From an uncultured Clostridia bacterium (GTDB taxonomy: Bacteria > Bacillota > Clostridia > UBA1381): a stretch of 64,000 bases of DNA. Made by a program: the position numbers and the translations under genes. The stretch lies in NCBI GenBank assembly GCA_947591315.1, contig CANQDD010000005.1:1-64000 (forward strand). Reading direction: 5' to 3'. The notes beneath the pieces are model-generated. The model was given only the letters and a program-made list of their open reading frames with translations, had not been told where the DNA came from and searched no databases. Each line of letters opens with the position of its first letter. The first letter of the stretch is position 1. Shown one piece after another: positions 56,271 through 64,000 of the stretch.

Positions 56271-56999
56271 TTACATGCGCGCGCCGAGTATTTTTTCAGC
56301 GTTTGCCACTCGCTCCTTTGTCGGCGGATCGATACCCTTAAGCGGGTACGGTATGCCGAGCGACTTCCATTTTGCCGCGCCGAGCGTGTGATACGGCAGT
56401 ACCTCCACTCTTTCGACATTTTCGAGCGTGTCAATAAATTCGCGGAGTTTTTTCAAATAATAATCGTCGTCGGTTTTGTCCGGCACAAGCACGTGTCTTA
56501 TCCACACGGGCTTTTTTATTTCCGACAAATACCTCAGCATATCGAGTATGTTTTCGTTGCCTCTGCCGGTAAGCTCTCTGTGGCGGCCACTGTCGATATG
56601 CTTTATATCGGCGAGAAAAAGGTCGGTTAAATCCGTAAGGCGGCGGAATTTTGAAAAGAACGGCTCCTCGCGTGTAAACGGCGCGCCGCTCGTGTCAACG
56701 CAGGTGTGGACGTTTTCTTTTTTCAGCTTTTCAAAAAGCTCGATTAGAAAGTCGATCTGCATAAGCGGCTCTCCGCCGCTTACCGTAACGCCGCCCTCAC
56801 GCTTCCAGTACGGGCGGTAACGCAGCGCTTTTTTCACAAGCTCGTCCGTGTCTGTGAGCGTTCCCGCCGTCATGCTCCACGTGTCGGGGTTGTGGCAGTA
56901 CATGCAGCGCATAGGACAGCCGGAAAAGAATATGACGTACCGTATGCCGGGCCCGTCGACTGAGCCGAAGCTCTCGAGAGAGTGAATGTATCCTTTCAT
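56271..56999 (-). CDS. pflA: Pyruvate formate-lyase activating enzyme
   Basis: Radical SAM enzyme that installs the glycyl radical on PflB. N-terminal SLESFGSVDGPGIRYVIFF, the cluster CxxxCxxC in GCPMRCMYCHNPD and SGGEPLMQIDF are the family motifs; 242 residues is the usual short PflA. It follows pflB after a 170-base gap filled by a composite repeat. The start at 56999 (MKGYIHSLESFG) has GAAAGGGAAA upstream. Confidence 0.95.
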   Translation of the reverse strand: MKGYIHSLESFGSVDGPGIRYVIFFSGCPMRCMYCHNPDTWSMTAGTLTDTDELVKKALRYRPYWKREGGVTVSGGEPLMQIDFLIELFEKLKKENVHTCVDTSGAPFTREEPFFSKFRRLTDLTDLFLADIKHIDSGRHRELTGRGNENILDMLRYLSEIKKPVWIRHVLVPDKTDDDYYLKKLREFIDTLENVERVEVLPYHTLGAAKWKSLGIPYPLKGIDPPTKERVANAEKILGARM

Positions 57000-57030
57000 A
57001 GTTTCCCTTTCATTTTATAAAAATAAAATT

Positions 57031-57169
57031 AGCCTCCCTTGTTAAAGGGAGGGGGACCGCCGAAGGCGGTGGAGGGATTCATTATAAAATTTGAGAAAGG
57101 AATCCCCCAGTCGGCTCCGCCGACAGCCCCCTTTGACAAGGGGGCCTCACGTAGATGTTCGCCCCTACA
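57031..57169. repeat. Composite palindromic (MITE-like) element between pflB and pflA
   Basis: A series of nested inverted repeats: CCTCCCTTGTTAAAGGGAGG, ACCGCCGAAGGCGGT, GAGGGATTC/GAATCCCCC, GTCGGC-TCC-GCCGAC, GCCCCCTTTGACAAGGGGGC, then CTCACGTAG. It starts 2-4 bases after the pflB stop. Part of its end matches the flank of copy 2 at 48.1 kb. Such elements are frequent in gut Firmicute genomes; no ORF is present. Confidence 0.75.
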
Positions 57170-59428
57170 TTACAATGTTTTATGGCACGTTCTCGCGATA
57201 ACGTCACGCTGCTGTTCCTCGGTGAGGTCGATAAATTTAACGGCGTAACCGGACACGCGTATCGTGAAATTCGCGTACTCCTCCTTTTCGGGGTGTTCCA
57301 TCGCGTCTATCAGCTTTTCCGTGCCGAACACGTTCACGTTAAGGTGATGAGCGCCCTGGTCGAAATATCCGTCAAGCACGTCCACGAGCCTCAGCTTCCT
57401 CTCATCATCGCTGTGACCGAGCGCGTCGGGTGATATCGTCTGCGTGTTCGATATACCGTCGAGCGCGAACTCGTAAGGCAGCTTCGCGACCGAATTGAGC
57501 GACGCCAAAAGTCCGTTTTTCTCCGCGCCGTACGACGGGTTCGCGCCCGGCGAGAGCGGTTCGCCGTCCTTTCTGCCGTCGGGCATACTCGCGGTAGCCT
57601 TGCCGTACACGACATTCGATGTGATCGTCAGTATCGACGTCGTCGGCTCGCTGTTGCGGTAGGTGCGGTAATGCTTTATCTTCTCTATAAATGTCTTTAA
57701 CAGCCACACTGCTATATCGTCGGCTCTGTCGTCGTCGTTGCCGTAACGCGGAAAGTCGCCCTCAGTCACGAAGTCGCAGATAATGCCGTCCTCGTTTCTT
57801 ATCGGCTGTACCTTCGCGTACTTTATAGCGCTCAATGAGTCAACAACGTGCGAAAAGCCCGCTATACCCGTGGCGAACGTGCGCCTTACGTCTGTGTCGA
57901 TAAGCGCCATCTGCGCAGCCTCGTAGTAATATTTGTCGTGCATGTAGTGGATCACGTTAAGCGTGTTCACGTACGTTTTCGCGAGCCACTCCATCATGTC
58001 GCAGTAACGCTCTATAACCTCGTCGTAATCGAGAACGTCCGACGTTACAGGTCTGTACGCCGGCGCGACCTGCTGACCGGTTTTCGCGTCGCGTCCGCCG
58101 TTTAACGCGTAAAGCAGACACTTCGCGAGGTTCGCTCTCGCGCCGAAGAACTGCATCTCCTTGCCCGTTTCCGTCGCGGACACGCAGCAGCAGATCGAGT
58201 AATCGTCGCCCCACACCGGACGCATTACATCATCGTTTTCATACTGAACGGAGCTTGTCTTTACCGAAATGTACGCGGCGTACTGCTTGAACGCTTCGGG
58301 GAGCTTCGACGAGTACAGCACGGTGAGGTTCGGTTCGGGCGACGGGCCCATGTTCTCCAGCGTGTGGAGGAAACGGAAATCGGTCTTTGTCACCATGTGT
58401 CTGCCGTCCTGTCCTATGCCGCCCATTTCGAGCGTAGCCCACACGGGATCGCCCGAAAAGAGCTGATTGTAGGAGTCGGGACGCGCGAATTTGACCATGC
58501 GGAATTTCATTACAAGGTGGTCGATAAGCTCCTGCGCCTCCTGCTCGGTGAGTATGCCGCGCTTTAAGTCGCGCTGAATGTATATGTCCAGAAACGTCGA
58601 TACTCTGCCGACGCTCATCGCCGCGCCGTTCTGCGTCTTTATAGCCGCGAGGTAGCCAAAGTAGAGCCACTGCACCGCCTCTTTCGCGTTCGTGGCGGGC
58701 TTTGAAATATCATAGCCGTAGATTGCAGCCATTTCCTTCATCTGACCGAGCGCTCTGTGCTGCATTGTTATTTCCTCGCGCAGACGGATTATGCCGTCGG
58801 TCATAACGCCGAAGCCGCAGTCGTTAAAGTCGCGCAGCTTCATTTCCATAAGGTAGTCGATTCCGTAAAGCGCGACGCGTCTGTAATCGCCGACGATACG
58901 TCCTCTGCCGTACGTGTCGGGAAGTCCCGTTATAATCTTGTTTTTTCTGACCGCGCGCATCTCCGGCGTGTACACGTCGAACACGCCCTGATTGTGGGTT
59001 TTGTGGTAGTCGTTAAATATCTTGTGCAAATCCTCCGAAGGCGTGTAGCCATACATTTTAAGAGACTCCTCCGCCATTCGTATGCCGCCGTACGGCATGA
59101 AGGCGCGCTTTAAAGGCTTGTCAGTCTGCAAGCCTACTATCTGCTCCAAATCCTTCATGCTCTCGTCGATGTAGCCCGGTCCGTAAGCCGTGAGCGACGA
59201 CACGACGCTCGTCTCCATATCGAGTACGCCGCCCTTAGCGCGCTCCTCCTTCTGAAGCTCCTTAAGCCTTCCCCAGAGCTTATTTGTCGCGTCGGTCGGC
59301 GGCGCGAGAAAGCTCTCGTCACCGTCGTAACGCTCGTAATTTTTTTGAATGAAGCTGCGGACGTTTATCTCCTGCGTCCACTTTCCGTCCTTAAAGCCTT
59401 CCCACGCGGGCTGTAAATTTTCTGACAT
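57170..59428 (-). CDS. pflB: Pyruvate formate-lyase
   Basis: Anaerobic glycyl-radical enzyme producing acetyl-CoA and formate from pyruvate and CoA. The radical glycine is in RVSGYAVKF near the C terminus (about Gly727), and the adjacent catalytic cysteines lie in [13 protein letters not shown]. The substrate arginines' contexts ([18 protein letters not shown]) fit PFL. The ATG at 59428 ([12 protein letters not shown]) has GGAGGG 7 bases upstream; the track's five extra residues lie in the leader. 752 residues is normal. The leader holds a hairpin AGCGGT-GCAA-ACCGCT at 59464-59479. Confidence 0.96.
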   Translation of the reverse strand: MSENLQPAWEGFKDGKWTQEINVRSFIQKNYERYDGDESFLAPPTDATNKLWGRLKELQKEERAKGGVLDMETSVVSSLTAYGPGYIDESMKDLEQIVGLQTDKPLKRAFMPYGGIRMAEESLKMYGYTPSEDLHKIFNDYHKTHNQGVFDVYTPEMRAVRKNKIITGLPDTYGRGRIVGDYRRVALYGIDYLMEMKLRDFNDCGFGVMTDGIIRLREEITMQHRALGQMKEMAAIYGYDISKPATNAKEAVQWLYFGYLAAIKTQNGAAMSVGRVSTFLDIYIQRDLKRGILTEQEAQELIDHLVMKFRMVKFARPDSYNQLFSGDPVWATLEMGGIGQDGRHMVTKTDFRFLHTLENMGPSPEPNLTVLYSSKLPEAFKQYAAYISVKTSSVQYENDDVMRPVWGDDYSICCCVSATETGKEMQFFGARANLAKCLLYALNGGRDAKTGQQVAPAYRPVTSDVLDYDEVIERYCDMMEWLAKTYVNTLNVIHYMHDKYYYEAAQMALIDTDVRRTFATGIAGFSHVVDSLSAIKYAKVQPIRNEDGIICDFVTEGDFPRYGNDDDRADDIAVWLLKTFIEKIKHYRTYRNSEPTTSILTITSNVVYGKATASMPDGRKDGEPLSPGANPSYGAEKNGLLASLNSVAKLPYEFALDGISNTQTISPDALGHSDDERKLRLVDVLDGYFDQGAHHLNVNVFGTEKLIDAMEHPEKEEYANFTIRVSGYAVKFIDLTEEQQRDVIARTCHKTL

Positions 59429-59526
59429 GGCAATTCCCTCCACTTTTTATAACCACCGTATATAGCGGTTTGCACCGCTGTTTTCTCTTGTTTTATCCAA
59501 TATATTGATATTTATTCCTTTTGATT

Positions 59527-59555
59527 ATACTAACATTATTGTCGCAGAAAGTCAA
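59527..59555 (-). promoter_or_regulatory. Probable promoter of pflB
   Basis: Minus strand TTGACT, 17 bases, TAGTAT; a better TATAAT overlaps 3 bases downstream but with a 20-base spacer. CAATATATTG, a 10-base palindrome at about 59512-59503, also occurs just after the -35 of the other glycyl-radical operon. Confidence 0.45.
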
Positions 59556-59621
59556 GATTATTCCAGAAATATATGCCCGTGTTTTCGTAGAATTTACACG
59601 GATAAATTTGTCATTTATTGG

Positions 59622-59798
59622 TCAGTTTTGCTTCCGCACAATCGTGTAGTCGTCGCCGCGGCGGTAATACGGGCACGCGTCGTTTCTGCCGTACACGAAA
59701 CGGTACATTTCGTCCTCATCGAGATCCATCGCGCACGCGTAACACTCGTATTCGTCGTCGTAATAATAGTTCATGCATTCCTCGCAGTTCGTTTGCAT
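59622..59798 (-). CDS. Small cysteine-rich protein, DUF6472-like (58 aa)
   Basis: The start at 59798 has GGGGTG 6 bases upstream; the 81-codon track ORF runs into the promoter. The sequence contains CEECMNYYYDDEYECYAC and later NDACPYYRRGDDY: five cysteines in a spacing suited to one metal site, with many tyrosines and acids. This pattern matches small Clostridia proteins catalogued as DUF6472. Function unknown. Divergent from mntP, with its own promoter. Confidence 0.75.
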   Translation of the reverse strand: MQTNCEECMNYYYDDEYECYACAMDLDEDEMYRFVYGRNDACPYYRRGDDYTIVRKQN

Positions 59799-59816
59799 AG
59801 TTAACACCCCGCGGTT

Positions 59817-59845
59817 ATTGTAACATATTTCCGCGCGCGAAACAA
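59817..59845 (-). promoter_or_regulatory. Promoter of the DUF6472-like gene
   Basis: Minus strand TTGTTT, 17 bases, TACAAT, about 20 bases before the start codon. Confidence 0.5.
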
Positions 59846-59892
59846 CAGGTAATGAATAAATGAGCAATTTTTTGATTTTGCCTCACGCGATA

Positions 59893-59921
59893 TTGACTTA
59901 ACGGCTGTAATGATGTAAAAT
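59893..59921 (+). promoter_or_regulatory. SigA promoter of mntP
   Basis: TTGACT, 17 bases, TAAAAT. The leader of about 60 bases is too short and lacks the conserved loops for a yybP-ykoY manganese riboswitch. Confidence 0.65.
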
Positions 59922-59988
59922 ACATAGGCGGCATACGCGGCAAAAAACACGCATAAAATAAACTATAATTTTCGGAAGGAACGGAAGA

Positions 59989-60549
59989 ATGGGAATTTTT
60001 GAATTGTTTGTGCTGGCGGTCGGTCTGTCGATGGACGCGTTCGCGGTGTCCGTCTGCAAGGGGCTGTCGCTCGGCAAAATAAACATAAAACATATGCTCA
60101 CGGCGGGCGCGTGGTTCGGCGGCTTTCAGGCTCTGATGCCGCTTATCGGCTACTTGCTCGGAACGCGGTTCGCGGAGTTTGTCGATATGTACGACCACTG
60201 GATAGCGTTCGCGCTGCTTGCGATAATCGGTCTTAACATGATACGCGAGGCTATTTGGGGTGGCGACGAGGACGTTGACGCGTCAATGGGGATAAAAACG
60301 ATGTTCCTTATGGCTGTCGCGACGAGCATAGACGCGCTCGCGGTCGGCGTGACGTTCGCGTTTCTCGACGTTGCGATCGTTCCGGCAATACTGTTCATCG
60401 GCTGCGTCACGTTTATATTGAGCGCAGTCGGAGTTAAGGTCGGCAGCGCGTTCGGTTACCGCTACAAAAACAAAGCCGAGATCTGCGGCGGCGCGATACT
60501 TGTGCTGCTCGGCGTGAAGATTCTGCTCGAAGGTCTCGGAGTATTTTAA
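59989..60549 (+). CDS. mntP: Manganese efflux pump MntP
   Basis: A 186-residue six-helix membrane protein (former DUF204) that exports Mn2+. Two pseudo-symmetric halves each carry the conserved Asp motif, [15 protein letters not shown] in TM1 and [15 protein letters not shown] in the second half, and a central acidic loop ([11 protein letters not shown]) lies between. GGAAGGA precedes the ATG. Monocistronic, closed by a strong terminator. Regulation by a Mn-sensing repressor is possible but no operator was identified. Confidence 0.92.
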   Translation: MGIFELFVLAVGLSMDAFAVSVCKGLSLGKINIKHMLTAGAWFGGFQALMPLIGYLLGTRFAEFVDMYDHWIAFALLAIIGLNMIREAIWGGDEDVDASMGIKTMFLMAVATSIDALAVGVTFAFLDVAIVPAILFIGCVTFILSAVGVKVGSAFGYRYKNKAEICGGAILVLLGVKILLEGLGVF

Positions 60550-60558
60550 GATATGAAA

Positions 60559-60586
60559 CGCCCGACATAACGTCGGGCGCGTTTTT
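60559..60586 (+). terminator. Terminator of mntP
   Basis: CGCCCGAC-ATAAC-GTCGGGCG followed by CGTTTTTATTTG. It overlaps the stop region of the convergent protease gene. Confidence 0.85.
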
Positions 60587-62675
60587 ATTTGTCAAGAGTT
60601 ATTTCCGCCTTGTTGCTCATCGGCGCGGCATTTGTAAAGTCATTCCACACAAACGCGCTGACGCGGGACGAGCCTTCCGTGTCAAGGCTCATTTCCACCG
60701 TTCCGCCGCCGTCAATATCCTTGAAATTTACACCTGTCAGCCTGCCGTCGTCCGAATATGACGCGGCTATAATCTTCGCCTTCACAGCGCTAAGTTCCGT
60801 TATGTCTATAATGACAGTCACGCCGGATATTCTGATGCTGCTGATGAAAAATTTGTTATGCGCGGGAATCGGTGTCGGTATCGGTGTGGGTTCCGGTGTT
60901 GTTGTCGGTGTCGGCGTGGGCGTTGGCGTTGGTGTCGACGTTGGGGTTGGCGTCGGTGTTGGCGTTGGTGTTGGCGTTGGTGTCGGCGTCGGCGTCGGCG
61001 TCGGCGTCGGTGTGGGCGTAGGCGTCGGTGTTGGCGTAGGCGCTGGTGTTTCAATGATATCCGGATACAGTGAAAAACCATTTAGCTTATCTTCCCTTAT
61101 TTTCTTTAACAGCGCGTAACGGTTGGGACATAGGATTTGCAGCGCACGCTGACGGTCTTGGTTACCGTAGCAGCTGAAATAAAATCTGCAAAATTCCGCA
61201 AAATCCTCCGCCAGATATGTAGAGCTTGTATTCGCTCCGTAGCTCGAAATCGAGAACATATCCTTATGGCGTGCCTCATCCCACTCGCCGCTTTTGAACG
61301 ACCAGAAATATCCTCCGGTGCCGCAGCGCGCGTCAAGACTGTGTCCCATTTCATGTATTATGCTGTCAAGTATCGATTGATCGCTGTTGGGGTGGTTAAG
61401 CTCAATATACAGATGTGCTCCCGCGCTGTAGTATGCGTTTTTCGATGAGTTCTCCGACATCAGAGTTTCTATATCCTTTCGGTAAATGTAAGGAATAAAC
61501 CCCACAATGCTTTCAAATCGCTCCGCGTCCGTTTCCGCGACGCTGTCATTTGACTGAACCCACATTTCCAGCTTATCGGTCGTCTGACCGTCCGCTTCCG
61601 TTATAATTAAATCGTATACGGTAAATTGCTTTGTCGTGCTTTTCTCATTTCCCCACGAGTACCAGCTCGGGTGTCCGTACACTGTCCTTTCGTTTCCGCG
61701 CGTCACGGTTACACCCTCCGTACCGGGCAGATTTTTTGGAACATGGTAGCTCGACTGCAAATGCTTTGTCACGTATCCCCCGCTTATGGAAAGATACGCG
61801 GAAAGCGCGCTGCTCATCTGCGCGTCCGAGAGCTTTATATTATTCTTGTAAATTTTATCAAGTCTGCCCCTCGGGGACTCGTTTTCAGATACAGCCGTTC
61901 CGTAGCGCTCAAACGCGTCGCCCGCCACGCTTTCGTACACGCTCACAATACGTTCTCTCTGCTCGTTGGTAAGCTTTGCCCACGCGTTTGTTTCTGACAG
62001 CTTACACAAGGGACTTTCCTCACGCAGGGGCTTAAACGTAATTTTCGCCTTATGCTCCTCGTCCGCCGCAATGACCCTGCCGTCATCCGAAACTCCCATA
62101 TATAGGTTATTGCTGAGACTTTTCAGATAATACGACGGAGCTTCTTCACTGTACTCGTCGCTTTCCTCTTTTATCCAGTGCTGCGTGTTGTCATTCATGC
62201 CGTAAAACTCCGCGTCCGCGTCTACGTTCTTGTTGCTGAATTTATACTTCGAGGACGTAAGCTGTGCGTTCAAATCCGCCGCTGCGATCCTGCGCGTGTA
62301 GTCGTTCCATACCTCGACGTTTTGATATTCGTATATCGGTTCGTCATAATCATAATCCCAGCCAACCTCCACGCGCTGCCTTTCAATACGCGGCTGATTT
62401 GAAATCCGCGCCTCAAACGCGTAGCTGCCGTCAGCCATATCGCGCGGCAGGAACTGGTCGCTCATGTCGCTTACTGCGGTATCGTCAATAACGATTTCTC
62501 CGTCCTTTTCGCGCAGCTTATGACCGTTTACATAGATTTGCTGATACGTACCCGCAAAGCCGTTATAAATAACGCTGTCCGCCGCGTAAATATTCCAATC
62601 GGGAAGGAGAAGCGCAAAAATAAGACATAGTGCCGTTAAGCGTCCCGTACGGCTGACGCTCGTAACATTACGCAT
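60585..62675 (-). CDS. Secreted zinc metalloprotease-like protein with PT linker
   Basis: A 696-residue extracellular protein. The signal peptide (to about residue 32) is followed by a beta-rich region of about 170 residues, then a helical/catalytic region containing HEMGH (about 441-445) and, 45 residues on, [13 protein letters not shown], which probably supplies the third zinc ligand. This resembles the lethal-factor-like (ATLF) protease fold more than thermolysin or astacin types. A (PT)n linker leads to a C-terminal module of about 85 residues ([20 protein letters not shown] ... VSAFVWND) like that of the PL11 lyase. The ATG at 62675 has AGGGGG at 8 bases. Substrate unknown. Confidence 0.8.
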   Translation of the reverse strand: MRNVTSVSRTGRLTALCLIFALLLPDWNIYAADSVIYNGFAGTYQQIYVNGHKLREKDGEIVIDDTAVSDMSDQFLPRDMADGSYAFEARISNQPRIERQRVEVGWDYDYDEPIYEYQNVEVWNDYTRRIAAADLNAQLTSSKYKFSNKNVDADAEFYGMNDNTQHWIKEESDEYSEEAPSYYLKSLSNNLYMGVSDDGRVIAADEEHKAKITFKPLREESPLCKLSETNAWAKLTNEQRERIVSVYESVAGDAFERYGTAVSENESPRGRLDKIYKNNIKLSDAQMSSALSAYLSISGGYVTKHLQSSYHVPKNLPGTEGVTVTRGNERTVYGHPSWYSWGNEKSTTKQFTVYDLIITEADGQTTDKLEMWVQSNDSVAETDAERFESIVGFIPYIYRKDIETLMSENSSKNAYYSAGAHLYIELNHPNSDQSILDSIIHEMGHSLDARCGTGGYFWSFKSGEWDEARHKDMFSISSYGANTSSTYLAEDFAEFCRFYFSCYGNQDRQRALQILCPNRYALLKKIREDKLNGFSLYPDIIETPAPTPTPTPTPTPTPTPTPTPTPTPTPTPTPTPTPTSTPTPTPTPTPTTTPEPTPIPTPIPAHNKFFISSIRISGVTVIIDITELSAVKAKIIAASYSDDGRLTGVNFKDIDGGGTVEMSLDTEGSSRVSAFVWNDFTNAAPMSNKAEITLDK
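60867..61053 (-). repeat. Hexanucleotide coding repeat (Pro-Thr linker)
   Basis: About 25 units of a 6-base repeat (plus strand GGTGTC/GGCGTT variants) encode alternating Thr-Pro. Expected to vary in length among relatives. Confidence 0.9.
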
Positions 62676-62719
62676 ACCCTCCACCCCCTAAGCGGATATT
62701 CACATTGTTCATTATATAT

Positions 62720-62748
62720 ATTATACCACAAAACAAACTTTTTTTCAA
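62720..62748 (-). promoter_or_regulatory. SigA promoter of the secreted protease gene
   Basis: Minus strand TTGAAA, 17 bases, TATAAT with extended -10 TGG, about 45 bases before the start codon. Confidence 0.7.
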
Positions 62749-62808
62749 TATGCCGCATGTATGATTTTATACGAAAAAAATATGAGGTCTCCGTCTATTT
62801 TAACCAAG

Positions 62809-62833
62809 AAAAAAAGCGGCGCAAACGCGCCGC
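62809..62833 (-). terminator. Terminator of the aldolase-like gene
   Basis: GCGGCGC-GTTT-GCGCCGC followed by TTTTTTTC on the minus strand, just after the stop codon. Confidence 0.9.
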
Positions 62834-62841
62834 GTATAATT

Positions 62842-63819
62842 TTATTCTCTTGTCCAAAGCTCCTGGAACAGTGCCGAGTAATCTGTGTCGCCCTCTTTTA
62901 TGAAATTTATCGCCGTGCGGGGGTGCATGTTCAGAAGTCCCGTTATAAGATAGGGTACGTCGTAGCCCCATACCGTCGTTTCTCGAAGCTTAAGCATCTC
63001 CGTCTGGATAAAGCGGAGTATCGGGTCGAGCCTGTAACGCGGATTTTTAAGAAAACCGATAAGCGCCTCCATTGCACAGTTACCCGCTCCGCGTCCGAGC
63101 GAGCAAACAGTCGCGTCAAGCATACTCGCTCCGCGCGACACAGCTTCTATCGTGTTCGCGAACGCAAGCTTCTGATTGTCGTGCGCGTGAACGCCTATAG
63201 TTTTGCCGTACTTCTGACCGTACTCGTAGAAAGTATCGCATAGCTCGCGCATTTCCTCGGGGTAAATCGCGCCGTAGCTGTCTACCATGTAAACCATATC
63301 CACGCCCTCGCTCTTGCCGATAAGGTCGAGAGCCTGACGCACGTCGCTTTCGCTTGCCGTCGAGATAGCCATTATGTTTATGCTCGTCTCGTAGCCCTTG
63401 TTATGGCAGTATTCAGCCATATCTATCGCCGCGGGAATTGTGTTTATGTACGTCGCGACGCGCACAACGTCTATAACGCTGTCCTTCTTGTCGATAACGT
63501 CGCGCTCGAGATTTGTTCTGCCAACGTCAGCCATGACGGATATTTTAAGATCCGTGTCGTTTTCGCCGACGATCGCGCGTATATCCTCTTCCTTGCAGAA
63601 CTTCCACTTTCCGAACTTGCTCTCGTCGAAAATGTCGTTCGACGCCTTGTAGCCGAATTCCATGTAATCCACTCCGGCTTTTACGTTCGTCTCGTAGAGC
63701 TTTTTCACGAACTCGTCCGTGAAATAAAAATCGTTGACCAGTCCGCCGTCGCGGATAGTCGCGTCCATGACCTTTATATCAGGTCTGTAGGACATAATGT
63801 TTCCTTGTTTCGGTGCCAT
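62842..63819 (-). CDS. HMGL-like (DRE-TIM) aldolase of unknown substrate
   Basis: A 325-residue TIM-barrel metalloenzyme. IKVMDATIRDGGLVNDFYF holds the catalytic Arg-Asp, IGVHAHDNQKLAFAN the metal-binding His-x-His, and SLGRGAGNCAMEALIGFL the C-terminal glycine-rich motif. These place it with 4-hydroxy-2-oxovalerate aldolases and isopropylmalate/homocitrate synthases. The N-terminal GLVNDF (rather than GNQ/GEQ) and lack of a LeuA-type regulatory domain favour an aldolase. The usual acetaldehyde dehydrogenase partner is absent, so the reaction is open. GGAGGA precedes the ATG; single-gene unit with its own promoter and terminator. Confidence 0.82.
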   Translation of the reverse strand: MAPKQGNIMSYRPDIKVMDATIRDGGLVNDFYFTDEFVKKLYETNVKAGVDYMEFGYKASNDIFDESKFGKWKFCKEEDIRAIVGENDTDLKISVMADVGRTNLERDVIDKKDSVIDVVRVATYINTIPAAIDMAEYCHNKGYETSINIMAISTASESDVRQALDLIGKSEGVDMVYMVDSYGAIYPEEMRELCDTFYEYGQKYGKTIGVHAHDNQKLAFANTIEAVSRGASMLDATVCSLGRGAGNCAMEALIGFLKNPRYRLDPILRFIQTEMLKLRETTVWGYDVPYLITGLLNMHPRTAINFIKEGDTDYSALFQELWTRE

Positions 63820-63894
63820 TTTAAAATTCCTCCTACCGTACTACATTTTACCGCTTACCGCGGCAATTCTCTGCAACGCGCAAAGACAATCAGT

Positions 63895-63923
63895 ATTATA
63901 GCACACCGGAATAAAAAAATCAA
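63895..63923 (-). promoter_or_regulatory. SigA promoter of the aldolase-like gene
   Basis: Minus strand TTGATT, 17 bases, TATAAT with extended -10 TGC, about 70 bases before the ATG. Confidence 0.65.
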
Positions 63924-63951
63924 GCCCCGTCACGATTTTATTTTATACGCT

Positions 63952-63979
63952 AAAAAACGGCGTTTTCACGCCGTTTTTG
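63952..63979. terminator. Bidirectional terminator at the right edge
   Basis: AACGGCG-TTTTCA-CGCCGTT flanked by A and T runs on both sides. It presumably closes a gene beyond the window edge. Confidence 0.75.
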
Positions 63980-64000
63980 TCAATATTTTTCAATAAGTCT

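Noticed and set aside
59922-59988. Possible yybP-ykoY manganese riboswitch before mntP
   Set aside because: The leader is only about 60 bases and lacks the conserved internal loops and terminator of that riboswitch.
60589-61119. Plus-strand ORF with (GVGV)n and overlapping Arg-rich ORFs
   Set aside because: Shadow of the Thr-Pro linker of the protease gene; no ribosome site.
63403-63996. 197 aa plus-strand ORF reaching the right edge
   Set aside because: Antisense to the aldolase gene and runs through its promoter; no start signals.

Overview
The window reads as chromosome of an anaerobic, fermentative, probably spore-forming Firmicute of class Clostridia. The basis is a SpoIVB forespore peptidase, pyruvate formate-lyase with its activase, a second oxygen-sensitive glycyl-radical enzyme, LL-diaminopimelate aminotransferase, an ANTAR regulator beside glnA, and near-consensus SigA promoters throughout. 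No rRNA, tRNA, CRISPR array, intact IS or prophage was seen. Genus is not assigned. Coding density is high and most genes lie on the minus strand in short-spaced operons.

Layout. 1-5.5 kb: edge of a lipoprotein gene, then a leuC-leuD-[DUF4258/YgiT pair]-leuB operon with a toxin-antitoxin-like pair nested inside, and a MATE exporter. 5.5-9 kb: pcrA and spoIVB, the latter with a forespore-sigma-like promoter. 9-16.9 kb: the pyrH-frr-uppS-cdsA-dxr-rseP-ispG-aroQ-pepP operon for translation, isoprenoid and lipid functions. 17-20.6 kb: a GH105 pectin enzyme, tgt, queA and a small unknown ORF. 20.7-24.1 kb: a glycerol/1,2-propanediol dehydratase-type glycyl-radical enzyme and an activase without the usual ferredoxin insert. 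24.1-36 kb: an MFS permease, a secreted rhamnogalacturonan lyase (PL11), trkH/trkA, gpsA, plsY, der and a DUF512 radical-SAM protein. 36.2-37.3 kb: an iron alcohol dehydrogenase resembling PduQ/FucO.

37.5-40.5 kb holds a four-gene operon of unknown function: a conserved-looking membrane protein, a cysteine-cluster YkgJ-like protein, a glycine-zipper membrane protein and a TerB-like protein. It has a perfect TTGACA-N17-TATAAT promoter and its own terminator, and is the best candidate here for an undescribed system. 40.5-51 kb is a nitrogen/lysine block (gltD, gltB, dapL, dapF, ANTAR regulator, glnA). The glnA and gltB leaders both carry a terminator overlapped by an ANTAR-type hairpin, which suggests joint antitermination by the neighbouring regulator. 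At 51.05-51.35 kb lies a type I toxin-antitoxin locus that the ORF track missed.

51.3-64 kb: a GH36 alpha-galactosidase with a small membrane exporter; an A+T-rich acquired-looking MFS exporter with a 12-codon leader peptide and competing leader helices; ruvX; pflA/pflB separated by a composite palindromic repeat; a small DUF6472-like protein; mntP; a secreted HExxH protease with a proline-threonine linker; and an orphan HMGL-like aldolase.

How parts may work together: PL11 and GH105 release rhamnose-rich pectin products. Rhamnose fermentation yields lactaldehyde and 1,2-propanediol, which the glycyl-radical dehydratase and the iron ADH could take to propanal and propanol. This is an inference, because no rhamnose catabolic genes or microcompartment shell genes are in view.
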